Both the position numbers and the translations under genes were made by a program. A DNA stretch of 9,129 nt from an uncultured Prevotella sp. GTDB taxonomy: Bacteria > Bacteroidota > Bacteroidia > Bacteroidales > Bacteroidaceae. Of the stretch, positions 1 through 6,370 are shown in pieces; the stretch's first letter is position 1, and each line of letters opens with the position of its first letter. The stretch spans positions 1 to 9,129 of the forward strand of contig CALGHW010000141.1 in assembly GCA_937916075.1 (NCBI GenBank), read 5' to 3'. Below the pieces are notes generated by a model, which was not told the origin of the DNA, searched no databases, and saw nothing but the letters and a program-made list of their open reading frames with translations.

Positions 1-535
1 CGCGGCGGTCGTGGTGATAGCGGGCTGTGCAGTCAGAAACCGGCGCTTGAAGCTGTATGCAGAGCGCAAGGAGCGTGACCGGCAGATACAGGAGTACCAA
101 GCAATGATTGCCCGGCTGGAGACTGCATGTCATACCTCGCAGACCACCATCGCAGATATGGAAAAGCATGATAAAGACTACCAGCGCACCATCGGGAGGC
201 TCAAGGCCAAACTGGAACAACTGCAGCGGCTGAATGTCGAGGAGGAGTGTAAGGCCCGTCTCCTTTATGAGTCGGCCATGAGAGGCGAGTCAATCAGTGA
301 TTGGCGTAAGGCCGACCAACAGTCATTCCTTGACTATTGTGCCAAGGCGGAATCAGATTTCCTTCTGTCACTCAATGCCACTTATGATGCGCTGACTCCC
401 CGCGAAAAGATTTTCCTGGTCCTGTTGCATCAGGGGATGGCCGAAGAACAAGTGCAGCGCATGCTGAACTTGAGCTACTCCTCGTTGCGGACCTTGAAAA
501 GCCGTATCAAGGGAAAACAAATGGAGATATCGTAA
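1..535 (+). CDS. C-terminal part of a membrane-anchored coiled-coil protein with LuxR-like helix-turn-helix (5' end outside window)
   Basis: The reading frame is open from base 2 and runs to TAA at 533-535, giving 177 residues. The first codons read AAVVVIAGCAV, a hydrophobic stretch ending in the basic NRRLK, which looks like the end of a transmembrane helix. The GTG codons there are therefore probably internal and the gene begins upstream of the window. A charged coiled coil follows (about residues 20-85), then a linker, then a C-terminal helix-turn-helix around residues 130-173 with LTPREKIFLVLLHQGM and a recognition-helix-like LSYSSLRTLKSRIKGK, close to the GerE/LuxR pattern. In Bacteroidetes this arrangement usually follows N-terminal TPR repeats and a periplasmic sensor part; those would lie outside the window, so that part is inference. 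The likely role is a membrane-tethered transcription regulator. The target is unknown. It converges on the TPR gene and is not in its operon. Confidence 0.75.
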   Translation, partial: AAVVVIAGCAVRNRRLKLYAERKERDRQIQEYQAMIARLETACHTSQTTIADMEKHDKDYQRTIGRLKAKLEQLQRLNVEEECKARLLYESAMRGESISDWRKADQQSFLDYCAKAESDFLLSLNATYDALTPREKIFLVLLHQGMAEEQVQRMLNLSYSSLRTLKSRIKGKQMEIS

Positions 536-537
536 AA

Positions 538-593
538 AAGAAGCAGCGTCTGTAAGGAACCCTCTTGGGCCTTTTGTGCAGACGCTGCTTCTT
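538..593 (-). terminator. Rho-independent terminator between convergent genes, best for the - strand
   Basis: A 15-base perfect inverted repeat has arms at 538-552 (AAGAAGCAGCGTCTG) and 579-593. Inside the 26-base loop a second small stem can form: AAGG at 554-557 with CCTT at 570-573, and CCC at 560-562 with GGG at 567-569. Read on the - strand the stem is followed by an uninterrupted T run (complement of the A run at 534-539), so it fits a terminator for the TPR gene and the cluster it ends. For the + strand gene the stem starts just after the stop codon but only CTTCTTGC follows, so it is a weaker terminator in that direction. Confidence 0.8.
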
Positions 594-624
594 GCAGTTG
601 TGTGTTTATCTGATGGATTGATTA

Positions 625-2064
625 TTATTTCTTCTTGCCCATACCCAGTACCTGCTTGGCGGCATCATTGTTGGGGTCAAGCTCCAGCACTTTCTTCCAG
701 TAGCCGTCGGACACAGTCTTGTCGTTCTTCAGCAGGTAGTAGTATCCCAAGTATCTGTAGGCTTCCAGCAGACGAGCCTTGTCAGCGGCATCCTTGTTCT
801 CGCGGGCGTTGATCATGTTGGCCAGTTCCTCATAGTAAGGCTTGGCCAGTCCGAGTTTGGTCTCAGGGTCGAGCATGGCGTTCACCTGTGCGATCTTGTA
901 AGTAGTGAAGTCGGCCGCGTCAGGCTCGTCGTTCTTCAAGGCTGTGTACACATTGATAGCCTCTTTCAGCAAACCCTCTTTCTTGGTGGCATCCTTCTCA
1001 CCGTCGGCCTGCAGCACATAGAGCCATGCAAAGCTGGCGCGGTCGGTGGCCGAAGGCTTCTCGATGTCACTCAGATACTCCTTATAGTACTTGATGGCGT
1101 TGTCGTAGTCGTCGCTCTGCTTGTAGGCGTCTGACAGGGCCTTTACCACACCGGCACGCTTGGTCTTGGAGTCAAACTCCATGGTCAGGGCCTTCTGTAA
1201 CATCTCAATACCTTTGGCATACTCTTTCTTGCCGATGTAAGCATTGCCATAGTATGTATAGTCGAAGTATGAGAACTTGGCACTGTCCGACTTGTTGAAC
1301 AGAGCGTCGGCATATACCAGCGCATTGTCATAGTCCTTGAGGTCGGTGCTGTTGAAGAAAGCCAAGCGGTTGAAGGCTGCGTCACGGCTGTTTTTGGTCA
1401 GTCCGTACTTGGCTACATCCAGGCTCTCCTGGTTCTTCTGCTTGAAGAAGAGCGACATGGCATACTCGGTGAGGTTGCTCTCTGTCATCTGCTCCTTCTG
1501 AGTGCTCCACGCCTGGCCGAAACGCTCGATGGCCTTGGTGAAGTCGTTCTCCAGATAGTAGATATGTCCGGCCATACCGTCTACTGCGATGTCAGGCCGT
1601 TGAGCCCGGAGCTCCTCTAATTTGGCTACAGCCTCCGCAGGACTGGTCTTGCGGTAGATATTGGCATACTTATAATAAGCGTCGGGATTTTTCGGGTCGA
1701 AATAGATGGCCTGCTGATACTGTGAGGCAGCCTCGCCACCGTCATTGTTCATCACGGCGATGTCGCCCAGCAGGATATACACAGGGCCGTACTTCTTGTC
1801 CGCCTTCAGCGCCAGTTCGGCATAGTTGCGGGCGTTGGCGGTATCCTTCACGTCGAAGTAAGCTCTGGCGATGCCCGTCAGTACCTCAGCGTTCTTCTTG
1901 TATTTCTTGAACACGTCCTTCACCTGGTCGGCAGCACCGGCAGGGTTGCTCTTGATAGCCTGAGCTATCGCGTCGATGGTGGCCTTGTTGTCACTTTGGG
2001 CCATGGCTGGTGCACTGAGGCTGAGCATCAGTGCGCCCATCATTACATATTTTACTGATTTCAT
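625..2064 (-). CDS. Periplasmic tetratricopeptide-repeat protein, last gene of the exbB-tonB cluster
   Basis: This is a 479-residue protein if it starts at the ATG at 2064. The open frame extends three codons further to a TTG at 2073, but the ATG gives a classic signal peptide: basic MKSVK, a hydrophobic core, then SAPAMA|Q with likely cleavage after Ala22. There is no lipobox cysteine. The rest is almost entirely helical TPR repeats, with clear units near residues 59-126 (one with YILLGDIAVMNN and DPKNPDAYYKYANIY), several in the middle such as YYGNAYIGKKEYAKGIEML, and a last one ending LELDPNN. TPR arrays bind proteins and have no catalytic signature here. It lies 70 bases downstream of the PstS-like gene on the same strand, and the strong terminator follows it. 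The natural inference is a periplasmic scaffold working with the Ton motor, but no partner can be read from the sequence. A TATATTTT stretch around 2090 loosely resembles a -7 box, so an extra internal promoter is possible. Confidence 0.85.
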   Translation of the reverse strand: MKSVKYVMMGALMLSLSAPAMAQSDNKATIDAIAQAIKSNPAGAADQVKDVFKKYKKNAEVLTGIARAYFDVKDTANARNYAELALKADKKYGPVYILLGDIAVMNNDGGEAASQYQQAIYFDPKNPDAYYKYANIYRKTSPAEAVAKLEELRAQRPDIAVDGMAGHIYYLENDFTKAIERFGQAWSTQKEQMTESNLTEYAMSLFFKQKNQESLDVAKYGLTKNSRDAAFNRLAFFNSTDLKDYDNALVYADALFNKSDSAKFSYFDYTYYGNAYIGKKEYAKGIEMLQKALTMEFDSKTKRAGVVKALSDAYKQSDDYDNAIKYYKEYLSDIEKPSATDRASFAWLYVLQADGEKDATKKEGLLKEAINVYTALKNDEPDAADFTTYKIAQVNAMLDPETKLGLAKPYYEELANMINARENKDAADKARLLEAYRYLGYYYLLKNDKTVSDGYWKKVLELDPNNDAAKQVLGMGKKK

Positions 2065-2134
2065 AATTCTCAATCTTTTAGGGTATATAAAATATAGGAC
2101 AACATGTTTGTGCTTATCATTGCTGAATGTCGCT

Positions 2135-3094
2135 CTACTCGTTGCTCACGTTGACGTCGCGGATGCTAATGTCTCCCTTGACCGGCAGCAGTGACGACTT
2201 GAAGATAATCATCTGTCCCTTTGGCGATGCGATAAACTGGGCAAATCCCCAGGGCAGACCGTGGAGCGGGTCGTTGAGCAGTGCGTATATCGTGCGTTTG
2301 AGCGGATAAGTGCCGTTGTACAGATAAGCCTGATAAGGCTTGTAGCTGGTTTGCGGTGTGGCATTGTCCACTCGGCTTACCGCCATTACTTTCACTTCCT
2401 TCTTAAAGGTGACGTTGGTTGTGTCACGTTTGTCGTTCAGCCAGTTAGACCCGATGATGCCGATGGCATTCTTGTGGGTGGACACATAGTTGATTACTTC
2501 GGCACTCTTCTTGACGGCTTCGATGTTGGGGCTGTTGATGGGCCGGCCGTTCAGGATGGAGTCTACACAGTAGTGTACGGTGCTCGACTGCTTGTTGTCG
2601 AAGACGACATCAAATTCTCCCAGTCGCGAGTTGGGATATACGTCTTTCCATTGTTTGGCCTCTCCGCTCAGGATGCGCTTGATGTCCTTCACGGAGATGC
2701 AAGAGTCAGGATTGGCGTTGTTGACTATCAGGGCCAGACCGTCGTAGGCCAGCGGGATGGCTACCGGGGCAAACTGTCGGCTCTGGAGGTTGGTCAACTC
2801 TTTTTGCGTATAGTTTCTTGCTGTGATGGCAAGCCATACCTTGGTCTTCATGAGCATGTTCACAGCGTTCAGCTCGTCGGTATAGACCGGCTTGATTTTG
2901 GCTTGGGGATAGGTCATTTCGAAGACCTCTTTCTCTTCTTCGATGATAGGACTGAAACTTTCATCAGAGACGAAAGAAATCGTCCCTGATGAATAAGTGT
3001 CAGTTCTACCGTTTTTAGGCTTGTCCTTGCATGAAGCGAACAAGCCTAAAACGAGGGTTAATCCAACGATGATGTTGAATGTTTTGTTTGTCAT
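2135..3094 (-). CDS. PstS-like substrate-binding lipoprotein in a tonB cluster
   Basis: The protein has 319 residues. The N-terminus is a lipoprotein signal: a hydrophobic stretch ending LGLFAS|C with Cys22 as the lipidated residue, followed by a charged KDKPKNG linker. The remainder fits the PBP-like family of PstS phosphate-binding proteins: a first lobe starting GTISFVSDES, the hinge-like PLAYDGLALIVNNANPD (about 114-130), ISVKDIKRILSGEAKQW (133-149), and a return lobe with AIGIIGSNWL. The length is normal for PstS. The loops that hold phosphate in classical PstS (GSST near the start, GSG, and R.DGSGT) are not preserved; SDESFSP, TDELNAV and FDNKQSSTVHY stand in their places, so the ligand may not be phosphate. 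No pstC, pstA, pstB or phoU is nearby. Instead it lies 63 bases after tonB and 70 before the TPR gene. The family assignment is good; the substrate is unknown. Confidence 0.82.
   Translation of the reverse strand: MTNKTFNIIVGLTLVLGLFASCKDKPKNGRTDTYSSGTISFVSDESFSPIIEEEKEVFEMTYPQAKIKPVYTDELNAVNMLMKTKVWLAITARNYTQKELTNLQSRQFAPVAIPLAYDGLALIVNNANPDSCISVKDIKRILSGEAKQWKDVYPNSRLGEFDVVFDNKQSSTVHYCVDSILNGRPINSPNIEAVKKSAEVINYVSTHKNAIGIIGSNWLNDKRDTTNVTFKKEVKVMAVSRVDNATPQTSYKPYQAYLYNGTYPLKRTIYALLNDPLHGLPWGFAQFIASPKGQMIIFKSSLLPVKGDISIRDVNVSNE
3013..3051 (-). other. Intragenic RNA stem-loop in the signal-peptide codons of the PstS-like gene
   Basis: TTTTAGGCTTGT at 3013-3024 is the exact reverse complement of 3040-3051, giving a 12-bp perfect stem with a 15-base loop. 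In the - strand mRNA it spans codons 15 to 28, from the end of the hydrophobic core through the lipidated Cys22 to the linker KDKPKN. It begins about 44 bases after the start codon. Both arms are coding, so it may be chance. If real it could slow or pace translation at the point of export, or stabilise a cleaved operon mRNA. There is no T run after it, so it is not a standard terminator. Confidence 0.4.
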
Positions 3095-3157
3095 ATTACT
3101 TTTGTTGTGTAATAATCAGTCATTTTTTTGTTACGATGCAATCTCTGTCCGGCAGGA

Positions 3158-3988
3158 TTACTGCAGACGGAAGGTCACAGGCACGGTGTATTTCACACGC
3201 ACGGCCGAACCGTTCTGCTTACCAGGAATCCAGTGAGGCATGCTGCGTACCACGCGCTGGGCTTCCTTGTCCAGTGACGGGTCAACAGACTTGGCCACTT
3301 TCACGTCGGTAATCGAACCGTCCTTTTCCACCACGAATGTTACGATGACACGTCCCTGTACACCGTTCTCCTCAGCGACTGCGGGATACTTGATGTTCTT
3401 GGACAGGTACTCAAACAGGGCGTTGGGACCGCCGGGGAAGGCAGGCATCTGCTCTACCACGTCGAACACCTTCTGCTCTTCCTCCTTGGGAGGTTCGGGC
3501 TGGGCGATGACTTCCTTGGCCTTGAGCACCTCACCACCGATTTCATCGTTACCTTTCACGTCGAACGAACCGATGGCTGTGGTTGACTTGGCCAACTCGT
3601 CCTGCGATTTCATTTCGTCGGCAGGTGTCACGTCCTCGTCCTTCTTGATGACAGGGGCGGTGAACTTCACAGAGCTCTTCACCTTCTCAACGACCTTCTG
3701 TTCTTCCATCTTTACAGGAGTTTTCTTCTCCACCTTGGCCTCTTTCTTCTCGGCCAGTTTAGAGAGCTCTACATCTGTTGTCACAGCCACCTTGGCCTTG
3801 TTGGCCTCGATGTACTTGTTGACACCCACCGCAACAGCGATGATGATAGCCACAATGGCCATCACGGCGAGCGACATCAGATTTCGTTTTCCTGTATCCT
3901 TACGCAGCTGATAAGCACCGTACGCCTGGTTTCTGCCCTCAAACACGAGGTCGACCCATTTGTCGTCTATCAAATCTATTTGTGACAT
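3158..3988 (-). CDS. tonB: TonB energy-transducing protein
   Basis: The protein has 276 residues. A cytoplasmic N-terminus of about 36 residues carries FEGRNQAYGAYQLRKD, a signature of Bacteroidetes TonB proteins. One membrane helix follows (about 38-57, LMSLAVMAIVAIIIAVAVGV). The periplasmic linker (about 60-175) is rich in Lys, Glu and Val with only a short Pro/Glu patch (QPEPPKEEE), unlike the long Pro-rich spacer of E. coli TonB. VEQMPAFPGG (178-187) then leads into the C-terminal TonB domain (about 190-276), with YPAVAEENGVQGRVIVTFVV, DGSITDVKV, LDKEAQRVVRSMPHWIPGKQNG and a terminal VKYTVPVTFRLQ strand. It would couple the ExbB/ExbD motor to TonB-dependent outer-membrane receptors. It lies 43 bases after the second exbD and 63 before the lipoprotein gene. 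No receptor is in the window, so its client is unknown. Confidence 0.95.
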   Translation of the reverse strand: MSQIDLIDDKWVDLVFEGRNQAYGAYQLRKDTGKRNLMSLAVMAIVAIIIAVAVGVNKYIEANKAKVAVTTDVELSKLAEKKEAKVEKKTPVKMEEQKVVEKVKSSVKFTAPVIKKDEDVTPADEMKSQDELAKSTTAIGSFDVKGNDEIGGEVLKAKEVIAQPEPPKEEEQKVFDVVEQMPAFPGGPNALFEYLSKNIKYPAVAEENGVQGRVIVTFVVEKDGSITDVKVAKSVDPSLDKEAQRVVRSMPHWIPGKQNGSAVRVKYTVPVTFRLQ

Positions 3989-4031
3989 AGTTCTTTCTGA
4001 TTTTTAATTGTTAGATGATTGACTCCTATTC

Positions 4032-4673
4032 TTACTTGACACCTTTCAGCTGGAGCAGCTTGCTGTCGTCGGGAGTAATCTTGTCAATCACGTACTTATC
4101 AATACCGCATATCTGCATTTCATCGAGAGCGTCCACCATGTTCTTGTAAGAAGCGGTGTCCATCGGTTTGATGATGACGGTCATCGTTCCGATTTTGCCT
4201 GTGGGCAGTTCACCTTTCTTGATGGTGGCAAGCTCCTGCTTGTACTGCTCGTCAGACATGTTGTTGGCCAGTTTCTTCTGGTCCAGCTTCTGCTTCTCCT
4301 GCATGATCATGGCTACAGGACGGATACCGTCCTCGGTCACGTGGGTCATCAGTGCCTTTCTCAAACCGTCTTTACCCCATGTGGTCTCCACCATGCATGA
4401 CGGGTCGTCATACTTAGGCAGGCCGGCGATGTAGTAAATCTTGTCATTCGCACCCAGGTAGAGTGTGAAGGTGTAAGAGGCCTTTGTGGCAGTCTTGTCC
4501 TCATTGGCGGTCTTGTCATCGTTGCTCGGCAGGGTCAGCTGCATGGCCTGGGGCTTGCTCAGAGTCGTACAGAGCATAAAGAATGTGATAAGAAGCATCA
4601 TCATATCCACCATAGGCGTAAAGTCTACGCGGGTCTGCATCTTCTTCTGCTTGCTTTCTTTCTTCTTTGCCAT
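4032..4673 (-). CDS. exbD: ExbD/TolR-family motor protein, second copy
   Basis: The protein has 213 residues, well above the roughly 140 of E. coli ExbD. A very basic N-terminus (MAKKKESKQKK) is followed by VDFTPMVDMMMLLITFFML, the single membrane helix of the family. Asp23 sits where the proton-carrying aspartate of ExbD/TolR lies. The periplasmic part starts with the usual strand (YTFTLYLGANDKIYYI) but then carries an extra charged, Lys/Gln-rich segment (about residues 110-150, including KQKLDQKKLANNMSDEQYKQ). It then returns to the canonical end: MTVIIKPMDTASYKNMVDALDEMQICGIDKYVI. The start codon lies only 3 bases after the stop of the preceding exbD, so translation is probably coupled. 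With ExbB and the first ExbD it should form the proton-driven motor. Having two different ExbD proteins suggests a mixed dimer in the ExbB pore, which is inference. Confidence 0.92.
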   Translation of the reverse strand: MAKKKESKQKKMQTRVDFTPMVDMMMLLITFFMLCTTLSKPQAMQLTLPSNDDKTANEDKTATKASYTFTLYLGANDKIYYIAGLPKYDDPSCMVETTWGKDGLRKALMTHVTEDGIRPVAMIMQEKQKLDQKKLANNMSDEQYKQELATIKKGELPTGKIGTMTVIIKPMDTASYKNMVDALDEMQICGIDKYVIDKITPDDSKLLQLKGVK

Positions 4674-4676
4674 GTA

Positions 4677-5285
4677 TTATTCCTCCTTCTTAAGGTTTGT
4701 GATTAGCTGATAGCGGTTCTCGCTCATGTCCTGAAGCTCTGACATCACCTTCTTGACAGTCTTGTAAGGAGTCTCGGCATCACATTTGATGGCGAGCTTG
4801 ATGTCGGGGTTGGACTCACGGGCAGCCGAAACCCACTCCTGGAACTCACTCTTGTCCCCATTGATACTGTCAGTGGGAACACCTAACGTCTTGGCGGCTT
4901 CGGTCATCTTGTCAGGCTCGAGGCTCAGGTACTGTGACAGGGTGCCCATCGGGGCGCACACCATGGCGTCCTCCTTGTAATGCTTCATCTGCAGCGGATT
5001 CAGTGATACACCGAATTTGGCTGTCATGGCATCCAGCATGGCCATCATGTCGTTCTTGTTGTCTGTACCGAGATAAATCTGTCCCTTCGGATCGATAAGG
5101 ATGGTCAGGACATCTTTTTCAGGAACCTTGACTTCTGACACCGAGCTTGGCGTGTTGACCTTTACGGGTTCTGGCGACAGGAATGTTGATGTCAACATAA
5201 AGAAGCACAGAAGCAGGGTCATCACGTCAGACATAGGGGTCATGTCTATCCAGACGTCTTTCTTTTGTATCTTGATTTTACCCAT
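4677..5285 (-). CDS. exbD: ExbD/TolR-family motor protein, first copy
   Basis: The protein has 202 residues. A basic N-terminus (MGKIKIQKKD) leads into WIDMTPMSDVMTLLLCFFMLTSTFL, the family membrane helix, with Asp20 at the conserved proton-pathway position. The periplasmic domain begins with the expected strand (VLTILIDPKGQIYLG). It contains an insertion of roughly 60 residues, about 95-155 (from NPLQMKHYKEDAMVCAP to the region before SEFQEWV), then resumes with IKLAIKCDAETPYKTVKKVMSELQDM, the canonical C-terminal helix and strand. It is only loosely similar to the second ExbD outside the helix, so the two are old paralogues and not a recent duplication. It follows exbB by 29 bases and precedes the second exbD by 3. 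Confidence 0.92.
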   Translation of the reverse strand: MGKIKIQKKDVWIDMTPMSDVMTLLLCFFMLTSTFLSPEPVKVNTPSSVSEVKVPEKDVLTILIDPKGQIYLGTDNKNDMMAMLDAMTAKFGVSLNPLQMKHYKEDAMVCAPMGTLSQYLSLEPDKMTEAAKTLGVPTDSINGDKSEFQEWVSAARESNPDIKLAIKCDAETPYKTVKKVMSELQDMSENRYQLITNLKKEE

Positions 5286-5314
5286 TAGTTATGAAAAATT
5301 AAAAGGTAAAACAA

Positions 5315-6154
5315 TTAGAGCTCGTCTGTGTGGTTAACGTCGTAAGTTGTTGCGATTGTGTAACCTACCTCGTCCAGTGCGTATGTCAGCTTGTCGATCT
5401 TGTTGGTGAAGAAGTTGTAAACTACTACAGCAATCCATGATGTCAAAATACCAGAGGCTGTGTTCACAAGGGCCTCAGAAATACCTTCTGACAGAGCGGC
5501 TGAGTCAGCACCACCACCTGAAGACAGAGCGGCGAATGAACGGATCATACCGAGCACAGTACCGAACAGGGCGGTCAGAGTACCGAGGGTAACGATGGTA
5601 GCCACGATGGGAAGGTTCATCTGCAGGGTGGGCATCTCCAGCTGGGTAGCCTCCTCGTGAGCCTGCTGAATCTTGGAAATCTTCTGGGCCTTCTTCATGC
5701 CTGACACGCTTTCAACGTCCTTGTAGGCGCGGATGGAAGCCATCACCACGTTGGCTACAGAACCCTTCATCTTGTTGCAGAGCTTCTCGGCCTCGTCAAA
5801 CTTGCCGGCCTTGATGAGCTCCTTTACCTGGATGGTGAACTTGCCGAGGCTCATGGTTCCGAAAGCGCTGCGGAGAGCGAAGAAACGCTCGATACCGAGG
5901 CAGAACACAGTGAGCAACAGCGTGAAGATGACAGGCACCACGAAACCTCCTTTGTACACAGTTCCGAGCATGTTGCCGGGCAGCGGGTGACCTGCGGGAT
6001 CGCCGTTCACGAAGTTGGCGGGATTACCGAAAATCTGGGTGAAGATAAGCACAGCTGCGATGAAGCAGATGACGATGATGACCCATGCGTTCTTGATACC
6101 TCCAAAGCCCGACTTTTTCTTGGCTGGGGCTGTAGCCTTTGTTGTTGTTGCCAT
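5315..6154 (-). CDS. exbB: ExbB/TolQ/MotA-family proton channel protein
   Basis: The protein has 279 residues. A Thr/Ala/Lys-rich N-terminus (MATTTKATAPAKKK) precedes a hydrophobic segment at about 22-42 that canonical three-helix ExbB lacks in this form. Three family helices then follow: 70-90 (VVPVIFTLLLTVFCLGIERF), 181-206 and 224-250, with a long cytoplasmic region between the first two. Key positions are kept. ALFGTVLGMIRSF (Thr199) matches the E. coli LLGTVWGIM motif, and GISEALVNTASGI (Glu227, Thr232) matches GIAEALLATA, which holds the functional Glu and Thr. It assembles the pentameric inner-membrane channel around ExbD. It is the first gene of the six-gene cluster, with an A-rich leader just before the ATG (typical start context in Bacteroidetes) and a promoter candidate about 120 bases upstream. 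Confidence 0.94.
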   Translation of the reverse strand: MATTTKATAPAKKKSGFGGIKNAWVIIVICFIAAVLIFTQIFGNPANFVNGDPAGHPLPGNMLGTVYKGGFVVPVIFTLLLTVFCLGIERFFALRSAFGTMSLGKFTIQVKELIKAGKFDEAEKLCNKMKGSVANVVMASIRAYKDVESVSGMKKAQKISKIQQAHEEATQLEMPTLQMNLPIVATIVTLGTLTALFGTVLGMIRSFAALSSGGGADSAALSEGISEALVNTASGILTSWIAVVVYNFFTNKIDKLTYALDEVGYTIATTYDVNHTDEL

Positions 6155-6271
6155 AATTGATTTTTTTAATTTTTTAGTTATTTATTAAAATGTTTATTTA
6201 TTTGCCTAAAGGTTGTTAGTTTCTTCGCGTTTTAGCCGTATGATTTTGCAATCTCTATTTTATATTTGTGG

Positions 6272-6279
6272 CAAAGGTA
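6272..6279 (-). promoter_or_regulatory. Candidate -7 box TACCTTTG for the exbB-tonB cluster
   Basis: The - strand reads GCTACCTTTGCC here, an exact match to the Bacteroidetes -7 consensus TAnnTTTG. No clean TTTG -33 box lies at the usual distance; the closest candidate, TTG at 6292-6294, is too near. Transcription would start near 6265, giving an AT-rich leader of roughly 110 bases before exbB. The whole 6155-6370 gap holds no gene that I can see. Confidence 0.5.
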
Positions 6280-6370
6280 GCAAATAACGTACAACTAAAG
6301 TGTGAATTAATAACTTTTAACCACTACTTTGCTTAAAATTAATACACTTGTCTTCTTTCTGTAAGATGTG

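Noticed and set aside
2261..2989. 242-codon open frame on the + strand opposite the PstS-like gene
   Set aside because: It is an antisense shadow: the - strand frame has a lipoprotein signal and clear family motifs, and the + strand translation shows no recognisable domain.
2135..3094. Part of a phosphate ABC transporter operon
   Set aside because: No pstC, pstA, pstB or phoU gene lies within the window, and both neighbours belong to the tonB cluster.
3240..3911. 223-codon open frame on the + strand opposite tonB
   Set aside because: Its Ser/Thr-rich product mirrors the codons of the well-supported tonB gene and has no motif of its own.
6306..6343. AT-only imperfect hairpin downstream of the aminotransferase gene as a terminator
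   Set aside because: Arms ATTAATAACTTTTAA and TTAAAATTAAT pair only with a bulge, contain no G:C pairs and are not followed by a T run on the - strand; chance pairing in AT-rich DNA is as likely.
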